Positions 50,296 to 58,004 of a stretch of 64,000 nt of DNA are shown piece after piece. Origin of the DNA: Hymenobacter daecheongensis DSM 21074. GTDB taxonomy: Bacteria > Bacteroidota > Bacteroidia > Cytophagales > Hymenobacteraceae. Location: NCBI RefSeq assembly GCF_900141805.1, contig NZ_FQYN01000001.1, positions 248,001 through 312,000 on the forward strand, in the 5' to 3' direction. The notes under the pieces are model-generated. The model saw only the letters and a program-made list of their open reading frames with translations, had not been told where the DNA came from and searched no databases. Positions within the stretch are counted from its first letter, which is position 1. Every line of letters starts with the position of its first letter. The position numbers and the translations under genes were made by a program.

Positions 50296-51573
50296 TTAGA
50301 AAGTGTAGTTCAGGCCGATGCCGGGCACCACTACCTGGGTCTTATAAGTGCCGGCCACGCGGTCCGTGGTGCCGTTGTTGAGCAGGTCCTGCTGCGTGAT
50401 GGTGCGCTTCTTCAGGTTCACAAACTGCGTGCTCAGATCTACGCTGAACTTCTCCCCGAACTTGTAGGAAGCCCCCAGCGTACCCGTGATGCGGTCGGCA
50501 TCGGGGGTTTCGGGGGTCAGGAAGCCGTCTTTCACCGGCGAGTTGTCATAAGTACCGCCGGCGCGCACGGTCAGGCCGCTGGTTACTTGGTACTGGCCAC
50601 CGATACGGAAGGTCAGCGCATCGTCGTAGTTGCGCTTCGATTCGCTGAAAGTAGTCGGCAAGCCGGTTTTTGAATCCGATATTGGCTTATCAAAGTCGAA
50701 GCGCAGAGTGCGGTAGGCGCTCCACTCCACGAAGTTCACATCAAGGCCAATGGTGAGCTTCTCATTGGGCATGATGCCGATACCGATGCTGGTGGTAGCG
50801 GGCAGCGGCAGCGTAGCATTGAACTTGGTGGCTTGGAAAGACGCCGCCGCCGTATTCGACAGGCCCGTGAATGTCACGTCGCCGTCTTCTACCTGCGCGT
50901 CAATCTTGGAGCGGTAGCTGATGCCCAGGCTCAGCTTTTCGCTGGGCTTGAAGAATACGCCGGCATTGAAGCCCAGCTTGTTTTTAGCCTTGCCGTCCAG
51001 CTCAATGCTCCCAAACTTACCCTCGCTGTCCTGCGAAGGCACGTCGCGCTGCAGGTTCACCGAGCCCAGCGCCAGCACCATCAGGCCGGCTCCTACGCTC
51101 AGGTTTTCCGTCACGGCATAGCTGAATGTGGGCTGCACGTAGATGGCCTTCAGGTCAATCTGCGTCAGGGCGAAGCGGCCTTCCCAGCCGTCGGCGTACT
51201 GCAGCTTGTTGCCAAACGGCGTGTACACGGCAATACCGGCGCGGAATTTACCCTCGGTCGGGCCGAAGCCGGCGTACAGGTTGAAGGGCGTAGTGGTGGT
51301 GTTCTGCAGCTCGCGCTGCGTGCTGCCGTTTTCGGCCCGGAACGCCTGGCGGGCAATGGTGCCATTTACGCCCAGCTGCACGCCGCGCTCCTTCACCATG
51401 GCCAGGGCGCCGGGGTTGTAGAACATGGCGGCCTGATCGAGCGAGAGGCCAACGCCGACGCCACCCATGCCGTTGTTTTTCTGTCCGGCCAGCGTTACTT
51501 GGTAGCCGCCCGCCGAAGCGGCCGTGCCTGTGAGCAGCGCGCCACCCACGAGGAGTAGAGATTTGAACTTCAT
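50296..51573 (-). CDS. OmpP1/FadL-family outer-membrane channel
   Basis: A 425-residue FadL-type beta-barrel that would import hydrophobic compounds such as long-chain fatty acids or aromatics. Signal peptide MKFKSLLLVGGALLTGTAASA is followed by the family start GGYQVTLAGQKNNGMGGVGV near 22-41, then SLDQAAMFYNPGALAMVKERG near 44-64, the typical 'NP[AG]' turn. The barrel ends with an aromatic residue (GIGLNYTF). The ATG at 51573 is preferred because the longer frame puts a charged segment before the signal peptide. A TACATTTA box at about 51612-51619 on the minus strand may be its promoter. The SGNH lipoprotein gene follows by 21 bases, so a hydrolase-uptake pair is likely. Confidence 0.92.
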   Translation of the reverse strand: MKFKSLLLVGGALLTGTAASAGGYQVTLAGQKNNGMGGVGVGLSLDQAAMFYNPGALAMVKERGVQLGVNGTIARQAFRAENGSTQRELQNTTTTPFNLYAGFGPTEGKFRAGIAVYTPFGNKLQYADGWEGRFALTQIDLKAIYVQPTFSYAVTENLSVGAGLMVLALGSVNLQRDVPSQDSEGKFGSIELDGKAKNKLGFNAGVFFKPSEKLSLGISYRSKIDAQVEDGDVTFTGLSNTAAASFQATKFNATLPLPATTSIGIGIMPNEKLTIGLDVNFVEWSAYRTLRFDFDKPISDSKTGLPTTFSESKRNYDDALTFRIGGQYQVTSGLTVRAGGTYDNSPVKDGFLTPETPDADRITGTLGASYKFGEKFSVDLSTQFVNLKKRTITQQDLLNNGTTDRVAGTYKTQVVVPGIGLNYTF

Positions 51574-51638
51574 ATGAAAGAGAGAAAAGTGGGACTTTGG
51601 GGTTGTTGGCACTAAATGTAGGGAGAAAATCGGTTGAG

Positions 51639-51656
51639 TAGTCGGCTTGCCGACTA
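51639..51656 (-). terminator. Short perfect hairpin after the cyanophycinase-like gene
   Basis: TAGTCGGC at 51639-51646 pairs with GCCGACTA at 51649-51656 with only TT between them. It is downstream of the cyanophycinase-like gene on the minus strand. Confidence 0.5.
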
Positions 51657-51708
51657 ATTTCCGTAGCGCCGCAAGATAGAATATTTATGAGTTTGCCTTG
51701 CAGCTAAA

Positions 51709-52530
51709 TCAGCTGTTTTCGCCGTTTTCGAGCACCTGGCGGGGGCGCAGCAGAAAGCGCTGACCGGCCACCAGCAAGTGCACCCGAAAATCTTGTCCGG
51801 CCACGGGCTCGCCGCGCCCCACGCGGCCCAGGTTGCTGCCGCGCAGGTGGCGGCCATCTACCACCATCACCACGCCGTCGCCGAACACCTCGGCCTCATT
51901 GCCGCCCCGAATGATGATGCCGGTTTCCTCGGCCAGCCCGATGCCCAGGCACATAGGGTGCACCAGCACCGCGTGGGCCAGCCGCCCGAACCGGCCGCGC
52001 TCCACAAAGTGCTGATCGAGCAGCAATTGTGGCACCAGACCCAGGCCGTGCACGGTATGAATGCCGCCCTTGCGCAAGGCCCGCCAGCCGTGGCCGCCCA
52101 CCAGCATCTGGTCGCCGAGCACGGAGGCGCCGGCGCTGGTACCGGCCACGAAGAACCCGGCATCGGTGTGGTAGCGGTGCAGCAGCTGGCGCAAAAACTC
52201 GGTGCCGTGCAGGCTCTCGGTAATCAGCTCCTGGTCGCCGCCGGTGAAGAACAGCAGGCTGGCCTCCTGCAGGCGGCGCAGGGTGGCGGGCTTGTCGGCG
52301 GAGTGGCGCTCGTCGATGGTGAGGTGGCGCACGTGGGAGCAGCCCAGCTCGCGCAGGGCCCGGATATAGCGCGTGCCGGTGGCGGTGGCATCGGAGGCGG
52401 CCATGGCCAGTATTTCGATGCGGGCATCGGGCGCGGGCAGCAGGTCGCTGAGCAGGGCCAGCATGGCATCGTCGTCGCCGCCGCCGAGGGCAACGAGCGT
52501 TCCGAGGGGCGGGGCAGATGGCTGGGGCAT
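51709..52530 (-). CDS. Cyanophycinase-like protein (peptidase S51 family)
   Basis: A 273-residue S51-family protein. VALGGGDDDAML near 13-24, LLFFTGGDQELITESL near 92-107, and FFVAGTSAGASVLGDQML near 126-143 (nucleophile Ser132 in the G-T-S-A-G-A elbow) are characteristic of cyanophycinase. That enzyme releases Asp-Arg dipeptides from cyanophycin. A GIGLAEETGIIIRGG segment near 205-219 completes the fold. No cyanophycin synthetase is present in the window, so it may act on imported cyanophycin, on beta-aspartyl peptides, or on another substrate. No signal peptide is evident, so it is cytoplasmic. It is divergent from mgtE. Confidence 0.85.
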   Translation of the reverse strand: MPQPSAPPLGTLVALGGGDDDAMLALLSDLLPAPDARIEILAMAASDATATGTRYIRALRELGCSHVRHLTIDERHSADKPATLRRLQEASLLFFTGGDQELITESLHGTEFLRQLLHRYHTDAGFFVAGTSAGASVLGDQMLVGGHGWRALRKGGIHTVHGLGLVPQLLLDQHFVERGRFGRLAHAVLVHPMCLGIGLAEETGIIIRGGNEAEVFGDGVVMVVDGRHLRGSNLGRVGRGEPVAGQDFRVHLLVAGQRFLLRPRQVLENGENS

Positions 52531-52629
52531 GGCGGGGCAAAGGGAAAGGCGCGGCTCAAATGTACGAGGGCCGGCCCAACGCAGGCGGTGGTGGCGCAGC
52601 GGTAAGTGGCCGGGGGCGTTTTTTTCGGC

Positions 52630-52637
52630 TATTTTTG
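52630..52637 (+). promoter_or_regulatory. Putative -7 promoter box (TATTTTTG) for mgtE
   Basis: Exact TAnnTTTG match 57 bases before the mgtE ATG. A T-rich stretch lies upstream at 52618-52625, but no clear TTG box with the expected spacing. Confidence 0.45.
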
Positions 52638-52693
52638 CGCACCCGTTTTCGGACCAAACCTTCCTGCCTAGCGAGAAACTGCCCCGTTTTTTA

Positions 52694-54079
52694 ATGAATC
52701 AGCACCCGACCACCGACCAGATAACGTCCCTGATTCAGGAGGGCGAGTTTTTTAAGCTCAAGGAGATTCTCAAGGGCTTCGAGCCCTCGGAGCTGGTAGC
52801 GCTGATAGAGGCCGAGGAGGAGCGCGAGCAGCTCATCATTTTCCGGCTGCTGCCGCTGCGGCTGGCCACGCAGGTGTTCGAATACCTGGAGCTGGACGTG
52901 CAGAAGCACTTTCTGGCCAACCTGACGCAGGAAAAGATATCGGACATTCTGAACGAGATGTCGCCGGATGACCGCACGGCGCTGCTGGAATTTTTGCCCG
53001 ACGACTTCGTAAAGGAGCTGATTCAGACTCTCTCGGAGCCCGAGCGCAAGGTGACGCTGCAGCTGCTGGGCTACCCCGAATACTCGGTGGGCCGCCTGAT
53101 GACACCCGACTACATCGCCATTCGCGAAAACTGGACCGTGCAGCAGGTACTCGACTACATTCGCCGCCACGGCGGGCAGTCGGAAACGCTGAGCGTGCTC
53201 TACGTGACTGATATGCGCGGCGTGCTGATTGACGATATCCGCATCCGCGAGTTTCTGCTTTCGCCCCCCGAGCGCCGCGTGAGCGAGTTGATGGACCGCC
53301 GCTACGTGAAGCTGAACGCCATGCAGGACCAGGAGGCGGCCATCGACGTGTTTCGCAAGAACGACCGGGTAGCGCTGCCCGTGGTGAACGACGAGGGCGT
53401 GCTGTTCGGCATCGTGACCATCGATGACATTCTCGACATCCGGGAAGAGGAAGACACGGAGGATATTCAGAAGCTGGGCGGCTCGGAGGCGCTGGATGAG
53501 CCGTACTTGGCCACGTCCATTTGGGGCATGATTAAGAAGCGGGCCGGCTGGCTGGTTATTCTGCTGCTGGGCGAGATGCTGACCACCTCGGCCATGCACC
53601 ATTTTGAAGACGACTTACAGCGGGCGGCGGTGCTGGGGCTGTTTATTCCGCTGATAATTTCGGCCGGCGGCAATGCCGGCTCGCAGGCCACCTCGCTCAT
53701 CATCCGAGCCATGAGCCTGGGCGAGTTTACAGTGGGCGGCTGGGCGCTGGTGCTGCGCCGCGAGCTGCTGTCGGGGCTGGCGCTGGGCGGCATTCTGGGC
53801 GTGGTGGGCGCTATGCGCATCGTGCTGTGGGCCAAGTACATCGACCCCGGCTACTTTGGCCCCTACTGGCAGCTGATTGCCGTCACGGTGGGCTTTTCGC
53901 TGCTGGGTATCGTGCTGTGGGGGGCACTGTCGGGGGCTATGCTGCCCATTTTGCTGAAGCGCCTGGGCCTCGATCCGGCCACCTCGTCGGCCCCGTTTGT
54001 GGCCACGCTGGTCGATGTGACGGGGCTGATTATATACTTCTCGGTGGCTACGCTGGTGCTACGCGGCACGCTGCTTTGA
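52694..54079 (+). CDS. mgtE: Magnesium transporter MgtE
   Basis: A 461-residue MgtE Mg2+ channel of the inner membrane. The cytoplasmic N domain (SLIQEGEFFKLKEILKGFEP) is followed by two CBS domains (VGRLMTPDYIAIRENWTVQQ; VSELMDRRYVKLNAMQDQEA) that sense Mg2+, and a five-helix pore. Pore-side signatures include IPLIISAGGNAGSQATSLII near 324-343, the conserved Mg2+ filter region with G-G-N-x-G-x-Q. The acidic REEEDTEDIQ stretch links the CBS and pore parts. The ATG at 52694 is chosen over a long upstream frame that starts inside the cyanophycinase leader. Length and motifs are complete. It is transcribed alone and convergent with arfB. Confidence 0.95.
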   Translation: MNQHPTTDQITSLIQEGEFFKLKEILKGFEPSELVALIEAEEEREQLIIFRLLPLRLATQVFEYLELDVQKHFLANLTQEKISDILNEMSPDDRTALLEFLPDDFVKELIQTLSEPERKVTLQLLGYPEYSVGRLMTPDYIAIRENWTVQQVLDYIRRHGGQSETLSVLYVTDMRGVLIDDIRIREFLLSPPERRVSELMDRRYVKLNAMQDQEAAIDVFRKNDRVALPVVNDEGVLFGIVTIDDILDIREEEDTEDIQKLGGSEALDEPYLATSIWGMIKKRAGWLVILLLGEMLTTSAMHHFEDDLQRAAVLGLFIPLIISAGGNAGSQATSLIIRAMSLGEFTVGGWALVLRRELLSGLALGGILGVVGAMRIVLWAKYIDPGYFGPYWQLIAVTVGFSLLGIVLWGALSGAMLPILLKRLGLDPATSSAPFVATLVDVTGLIIYFSVATLVLRGTLL

Positions 54080-54140
54080 GGTAGTGAGCAATAAGGAAGT
54101 GCTCCATTCCCGCTAAGCGATGTTGCTCATACTTCATTGT

Positions 54141-54548
54141 TCATTCCTCCTTGTTTCTCCGGTTGGCCTTTTTTTCGCCGTGCTTTTTCTTCGATTCGAG
54201 GCGCTGGCGCACGGCGCCTTTGCTGGGCTTGGTGGCCTTGCGGGCTTTGGGCTTGTGCAACGCTTTGAGCAGCAGCTGATGAAACTTGAGCAGCGCCGTT
54301 TCCTTGTTGCGCAGCTGGCTGCGGTCTTCCTGGGCCACCACCAGCAATTCGCCCTCGGCCGTGAGGCGCGAGGCCAGCTTCTGCAGCAGCATCTGCTTCT
54401 GCTCGTCGCTCAGTAGCGCCGACTCGGCCAGCCGCCAGCGCAGCTCTACCCGCGACTCCACCTTGTTCACGTTTTGCCCGCCCGGCCCGCTGCTGCGGCT
54501 GGTCTGAAACTGAACTTCGGGCAAAAAAGCGTCGGCGGGCGGCAGCAT
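54141..54548 (-). CDS. arfB: Alternative ribosome-rescue factor ArfB (peptidyl-tRNA hydrolase)
   Basis: A 135-residue ArfB/YaeJ-type protein that frees stalled ribosomes by hydrolysing peptidyl-tRNA without a stop codon. FQTSRSSGPGGQNVNKVESRV near 14-34 holds the catalytic GGQ (23-25) in the usual release-factor context. The C terminus is strongly basic and helical (KPKARKATKPSKGAVRQRL ... KKHGEKKANRRNKEE), the tail that enters the empty mRNA channel. Length and domain order fit ArfB and exclude a full release factor. It is convergent with mgtE. The identification is secure, although the physiological importance depends on whether tmRNA and other rescue systems are present elsewhere. Confidence 0.93.
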   Translation of the reverse strand: MLPPADAFLPEVQFQTSRSSGPGGQNVNKVESRVELRWRLAESALLSDEQKQMLLQKLASRLTAEGELLVVAQEDRSQLRNKETALLKFHQLLLKALHKPKARKATKPSKGAVRQRLESKKKHGEKKANRRNKEE

Positions 54549-54624
54549 GGGGGTTGATGTGCTAATGTGAAAATGTGCTGATTTGCTGATTTGGGAATGT
54601 GCTGAAGGGCTGAAGATAGGCGAG

Positions 54625-54667
54625 CTCTGCGTTCCTCGGCGAAACCTCTGCGTACCTCTGCGGGAAA
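54625..54667. repeat. One-armed copy of the CCTCTGCG repeat
   Basis: CTCTGCGTTCCTCGGCGAAA and the following CCTCTGCGTACCTCTGCGGG match one arm of the palindrome at 11379-11469. The complementary arm is missing. Just upstream, repeated GTGCTGATTTGCTGATTTG-like words form a low-complexity stretch at 54549-54605. Confidence 0.6.
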
Positions 54668-54687
54668 CGACGTTGGGTGGCCAAGCC

Positions 54688-55164
54688 CTACCCGCTTATG
54701 CCGCGCTGGGCCATGAATTGCGCCAGCCCCTGCCGGGCGCTGGCCTGCACTTTCTGCCGCAAAAACCCCGACCAGCCCAGCACCCAGCCCACCGGCCCCA
54801 GCGCCTGCCGCGACCAGCGCCAGAAATTGAACTGGTCGTGATGCCGCAGGATTTTGCCGTCTTTAAACGTGAAGTGAGCCGCTACGTGGTTGTGCACGTG
54901 CCGGCGGGTTTGCGAAAACGTGTAGCGGGCATCCCACACGGCCTGCCCCTGCGCGTCGTCGGCACGGATGTGGTCGTAGGTGAGGGCCAGGTCTTTGCCC
55001 CGCTCGCAGAGCATCCGCCACATAGCCCCTATCTCAGGGCCGCGCAGCTGAAAGGCGGCATCCTCGAAAGTGGCCTCCGGGTGGTAGCAGGCCGCCATGG
55101 CCGCATAGTCGCGGCGCTGGAAAGCCTGGTAGAAGCGGTGCAGCAGTTCTTCGTGCGGATGCAT
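54688..55164 (-). CDS. NTF2-like/SnoaL-type small protein
   Basis: A 158-residue soluble protein with the NTF2-like alpha+beta cone: EELLHRFYQAFQRRDYAAMAACYHPEATFEDAAFQL near 5-40 is the typical helix-turn-strand start, and VWDARYTFSQTRRHVHNHVAAHFTF supplies central strands. Such domains are ligand-binding pockets or weak enzymes (isomerases, cyclases). A C-terminal GPVGWVLGWSGFLRQKVQ extension may form a lid helix. The ATG at 55164 matches the family start; the longer upstream frame is part of the terminator region. It is the second gene after the NmrA-like reductase on the same strand, separated by a terminator. Confidence 0.85.
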   Translation of the reverse strand: MHPHEELLHRFYQAFQRRDYAAMAACYHPEATFEDAAFQLRGPEIGAMWRMLCERGKDLALTYDHIRADDAQGQAVWDARYTFSQTRRHVHNHVAAHFTFKDGKILRHHDQFNFWRWSRQALGPVGWVLGWSGFLRQKVQASARQGLAQFMAQRGISG

Positions 55165-55227
55165 GATACAGGAAATGAGCCCGGAGCAAACCAGTGGGCA
55201 GAACGCCAAAACTGCACAAAAAAACAA

Positions 55228-55254
55228 CGCCCCCCCGGAATTCCGGGAGGCGCT
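55228..55254 (-). terminator. Rho-independent terminator after the NmrA-like gene
   Basis: The C-rich arm around 55228-55240 pairs with GGGAGGCG at 55246-55253 with a CCGGAATTCCGG core. On the minus strand it is followed by a run of seven T (A at 55218-55224). Confidence 0.8.
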
Positions 55255-55276
55255 GTCTGGAGCAAATGCCAACCGC

Positions 55277-56194
55277 CTAGGCCGGCTGCGCGGCCGTAGC
55301 CCCGCGGAAGGCGGGCGCGAATACGTGCTGCGCAAACTCGCTGAGCGTGGTAGGCGTGGTGCTTTCGGCCGTGCGCGGCTCCCGCACCATCACCTTTTCC
55401 TCGTTCATGTTGCGCGTCATCTCGTCGTAGAGGCCGGCCATGCTCTCGGAGAGGCCCGCCCCGATCATGCCTTTCTTGGCATCCTCGTAGGGAAACTGCA
55501 CGTAGGGCAGCTCCGGCCGGCCAATGGCCTGACCGATGGCGCGGGCCGCGTCCTGCTGGCTGTAATTTTGCGGACCCAGCACGTAGTGCACCGCGCCGGC
55601 CGCAAAATCGGCTTTCTCCAGCAGCTCGGCCGCTTTGGCGGCAATATCTTTGGTAGCTACCATCGGAAAGGCCAGCTCCGGCCGCATCCCCGAGCCCATG
55701 ATGCCCATGTGCTGAATCAGACCCACGTTGGCCAGCAGGTTTTCCATGAAATACGCTGGGCGCAGGTGCGCCACACGCAGGTCTTCTATCTGGTTGAGAC
55801 GGGCTTCCTGCCGGTGCAGGCCCACCACCGGGCCGGTGCCGCCGGACAGGTCGGCGCCGATGCTGCTCAGGTGCACGGCCTGCTTCAGTCCGGCGGCCCG
55901 CACGGCCTGGGCCACACTTTCGCCCACCTGGCGCATGTGCTCCAGCACGTCGGGGGCCGTCACGTTAGGCGGAATCATCAGGAAGGCAGCATCGGCGCCG
56001 CGCAGAGCTTCGGTGAGGAAGGCCGTGTCGTGCAGGTCGCCGGCTTGGGTTTCGGCTCCGGCGGCGCGCAGGGCATCCAGGCGGGCGCTGGGACGGGCCA
56101 CGGCCGTCACGCGGTAGCCCTTGCGCAGCAGCTCATGAACGAGGGCGGTGCCGATGTGGCCGGTAGCGCCCGTGATAACAAAGTGCTTGGTCAT
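55277..56194 (-). CDS. NmrA-like NAD(P)-binding protein
   Basis: A 305-residue atypical short-chain dehydrogenase of the NmrA type. KHFVITGATGHIGTALVHELL near 3-23 is the NAD(P) Rossmann motif G-x-x-G-x-x-G, and AAFLMIPPNVTAPDVLEHMRQ near 70-90 is typical of the NmrA/azoreductase branch (quinone- or azo-type substrates, or redox sensing without catalysis). It is divergent from a HxlR regulator with 179 bases between the starts, the usual arrangement for a redox-stress switch. The catalytic Tyr-x-x-x-Lys of classical SDRs is not evident, which fits an NmrA-like protein. Confidence 0.9.
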   Translation of the reverse strand: MTKHFVITGATGHIGTALVHELLRKGYRVTAVARPSARLDALRAAGAETQAGDLHDTAFLTEALRGADAAFLMIPPNVTAPDVLEHMRQVGESVAQAVRAAGLKQAVHLSSIGADLSGGTGPVVGLHRQEARLNQIEDLRVAHLRPAYFMENLLANVGLIQHMGIMGSGMRPELAFPMVATKDIAAKAAELLEKADFAAGAVHYVLGPQNYSQQDAARAIGQAIGRPELPYVQFPYEDAKKGMIGAGLSESMAGLYDEMTRNMNEEKVMVREPRTAESTTPTTLSEFAQHVFAPAFRGATAAQPA

Positions 56195-56373
56195 ACTTGG
56201 GAAGGCTTAGGGTGATAAAGTACAAGAAAAAGCCGCACTGCCAGGCTCGGGCACTGCTACGTTGCGGCTGCTGCAAAGGAAATAGCTTAACTTCGCCTTT
56301 CGCAAGTACCTACTAAAAAGTACGGCACCTACTTTTTTGGTAGTAATGCTGACAATCAGCTTATTTCATTTCG

Positions 56374-56790
56374 ATGCAAAAGCAAACAAAGCAGCAAGTG
56401 GCGGAAGCAGCCTGGCAAACCGCCGTGGAACCCGGCCCCTTCAACTTCTGCCCGGTACGCACCACGCTGAATGTGCTGGGCGGGAAGTGGAAGCTGCTGA
56501 TCCTCTCTTACCTGCTTCAGAACACCCGCCGCTACGGCGAGCTGCGCCGGCTGCTGCCCGAAATCACGGAGAAGATGCTGATTCAGGAGCTGCGGGAGCT
56601 AGAGCTGGACGGCATCGTGCAGCGCACAGTATATCAGCAGGTGCCACCCAAGGTCGAGTACACGCTCACCGAGCACGGCCGCCGCGTCAGCCCGCTGCTG
56701 GATGCCCTGCTGGTGTGGGGCCACGAGTATCTGCGGCGCGACGGCAGCACTTGCGCCGCGCCCAAAGGCCCGGAAACGTCGGGTAGCTAA
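56374..56790 (+). CDS. HxlR-type transcriptional regulator
   Basis: A 138-residue winged-helix regulator of the HxlR family. CPVRTTLNVLGGKWKLLILS near 26-45 is the classical start, with the family Cys near residue 26 that can sense electrophiles or aldehydes, followed by RRYGELRRLLPEITEKMLIQELRELE near 52-77 (recognition helix) and YTLTEHGRRVSPLLDAL near 97-113. It is divergent from the NmrA-like gene, which it most likely controls through sites in the 179-base gap. A TAACTTCG box at 56286-56293 on the plus strand is its possible promoter. The inducer is unknown. Family assignment is secure. Confidence 0.93.
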   Translation: MQKQTKQQVAEAAWQTAVEPGPFNFCPVRTTLNVLGGKWKLLILSYLLQNTRRYGELRRLLPEITEKMLIQELRELELDGIVQRTVYQQVPPKVEYTLTEHGRRVSPLLDALLVWGHEYLRRDGSTCAAPKGPETSGS

Positions 56791-56827
56791 CTCCGGCAAG
56801 CCAAGAGTTGATCGGACCACCGCAGCA

Positions 56828-56982
56828 CAGCCGCAGCGCGGCGACAGGTTTGTAGAATCAAAACGGGTAAAGGAACCAAGCCGCGTAGCGGTGACAGAGT
56901 CGTTCGGGCGGTTCTGTCACCGCTACGCGGCTTTTCATCCGTTGTGTCGACTTACTACAAACCTGTCGCCGCTCTGCGGCTG
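56828..56982. repeat. Nested palindromic repeat, copy 2
   Basis: The outer arms 56828-56855 (GCGGCGACAGGTTTGTAG core) and 56955-56982 are near-perfect reverse complements. The inner palindrome 56878-56899 with 56913-56933 has the same CCGCGTAGCGGTGACAGA core as copy 1 at 14394-14451. The design is the same, with different spacers. It occupies most of the gap between the HxlR and DUF2807 genes. Confidence 0.9.
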
Positions 56983-57087
56983 GTGGGTTGCTGTTTGATA
57001 TTCTACCAATCTCCTCCGCGGCAGGCAACGGGTTGGGCCGTTGCGGCATCTTTCTGGCATCGTCTCACCTCAACCATCTTCCCCATC

Positions 57088-57810
57088 ATGAAAACGCTGC
57101 CCTCCTGCCTGCTGGTTTGTCTCCTCGGATTTTTCACCCTCATCAGCTCCCGGAGCGTCGCGGCCTCCGCGAGCCGCGAAGTGCGGCCGGTGGGCACTTT
57201 CACGGAAGTAAGTCTGGCCAACTCAGTGCTGGTGGTGCTGGTGCAGGGCAGCCCGCAGAAGGTGGAAGTGGAAGGCGACGCCGACGATCTGGCTCACCTG
57301 GAAACCACCGTGCGGGCCAGCCGCCTGCGCATCAATACCGTGCGCGAAGCCAGCCAGCTGATGAGCTACCGCTTCAAAAGCAGCGTCACGGTCTACGTCA
57401 CCGCCCCCATCCTCAACGCGCTGAGCGTGAGCGGCTCGGGCAGCATGAAGGCCGCCGCGGGCGTGAAAGCTGCCACGCTGAGTCTGTCGCTGAGCGGCTC
57501 GGGCCGGCTGGAGCTGGGCCAGGTGCGGGCCGATAAGCTGGAATCGTCCATTTCGGGTTCGGGGTCCATCGGATTGGGCAAAGGCAGCGTGGCGCAGCAC
57601 GAGATAAGCATCAGCGGCTCGGGCATTATCAAAGCCCCGAATGTGACCTCCGAAGTCTGCCGCGTCAGCATCAGCGGCTCCGGTGACTGTTACCTGAACG
57701 CCACCCGCAGCCTGGAGGCCAGCATTGTGGGCTCCGGCGACGTGTACGTGACCGGCAACCCCAAAGTAAGCAGCTCCACCGTAGGCAGCGGCCGGGTGCA
57801 CAAAAGCTAG
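57088..57810 (+). CDS. Exported DUF2807 (GIN-domain) protein
   Basis: A 240-residue exported protein with signal MKTLPSCLLVCLLGFFTLIS and a DUF2807 body: VRPVGTFTEVSLANSVLVVL near 31-50 is the domain start, and a regular series of SISGSG turns near 110-235 (VSGSGSMKAA, LSGSGRLELG, SGSGSIGLG, SGSGIIKAP, SGSGDCYLN, VGSGDVYVTG) marks a right-handed beta-helix or beta-solenoid. Each step is about 20-25 residues. DUF2807 proteins are exported and lie on the cell surface or periplasm; their function is unknown. The ATG at 57088 is chosen because it starts the signal peptide. A long palindrome with an embedded terminator follows. Confidence 0.9.
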   Translation: MKTLPSCLLVCLLGFFTLISSRSVAASASREVRPVGTFTEVSLANSVLVVLVQGSPQKVEVEGDADDLAHLETTVRASRLRINTVREASQLMSYRFKSSVTVYVTAPILNALSVSGSGSMKAAAGVKAATLSLSLSGSGRLELGQVRADKLESSISGSGSIGLGKGSVAQHEISISGSGIIKAPNVTSEVCRVSISGSGDCYLNATRSLEASIVGSGDVYVTGNPKVSSSTVGSGRVHKS

Positions 57811-57824
57811 GCGGCAGAATAAAG

Positions 57825-57989
57825 TCGTCTGTCATCCTGAGCTTGCGAAGGACCTTCCTCCACTGCCCTGAAAACGCTTTTCAACGCACAAAGCCCTTTA
57901 CCGCTGCAACGGTAAAGGGCTTTGCTCACTTAAAGAGGCTTCGCATGGGCGAAGAGGAAGGTCCTTCGCAAGCTCAGGATGACAGACGA
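57825..57989. repeat. Perfect 36-bp palindrome (TCATCCTGAG family) enclosing a terminator
   Basis: The arms 57825-57860 and 57954-57989 are exact reverse complements (GTCATCCTGAGCTTGCGAAG core). A separate terminator hairpin lies between them at 57890-57923. A partly diverged copy of the same family, without the hairpin, is at 59732-59834. Confidence 0.92.
57890..57923. terminator. Rho-independent terminator inside a palindromic repeat
   Basis: A perfect 14-bp stem (57890-57903 with 57910-57923), core AAAGCCCTTTACCG and loop CTGCAA. It can end both the DUF2807 transcript and the convergent gene at 58005. Confidence 0.85.
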
Positions 57990-58004
57990 TTTTGCGGGTC
58001 CGCT

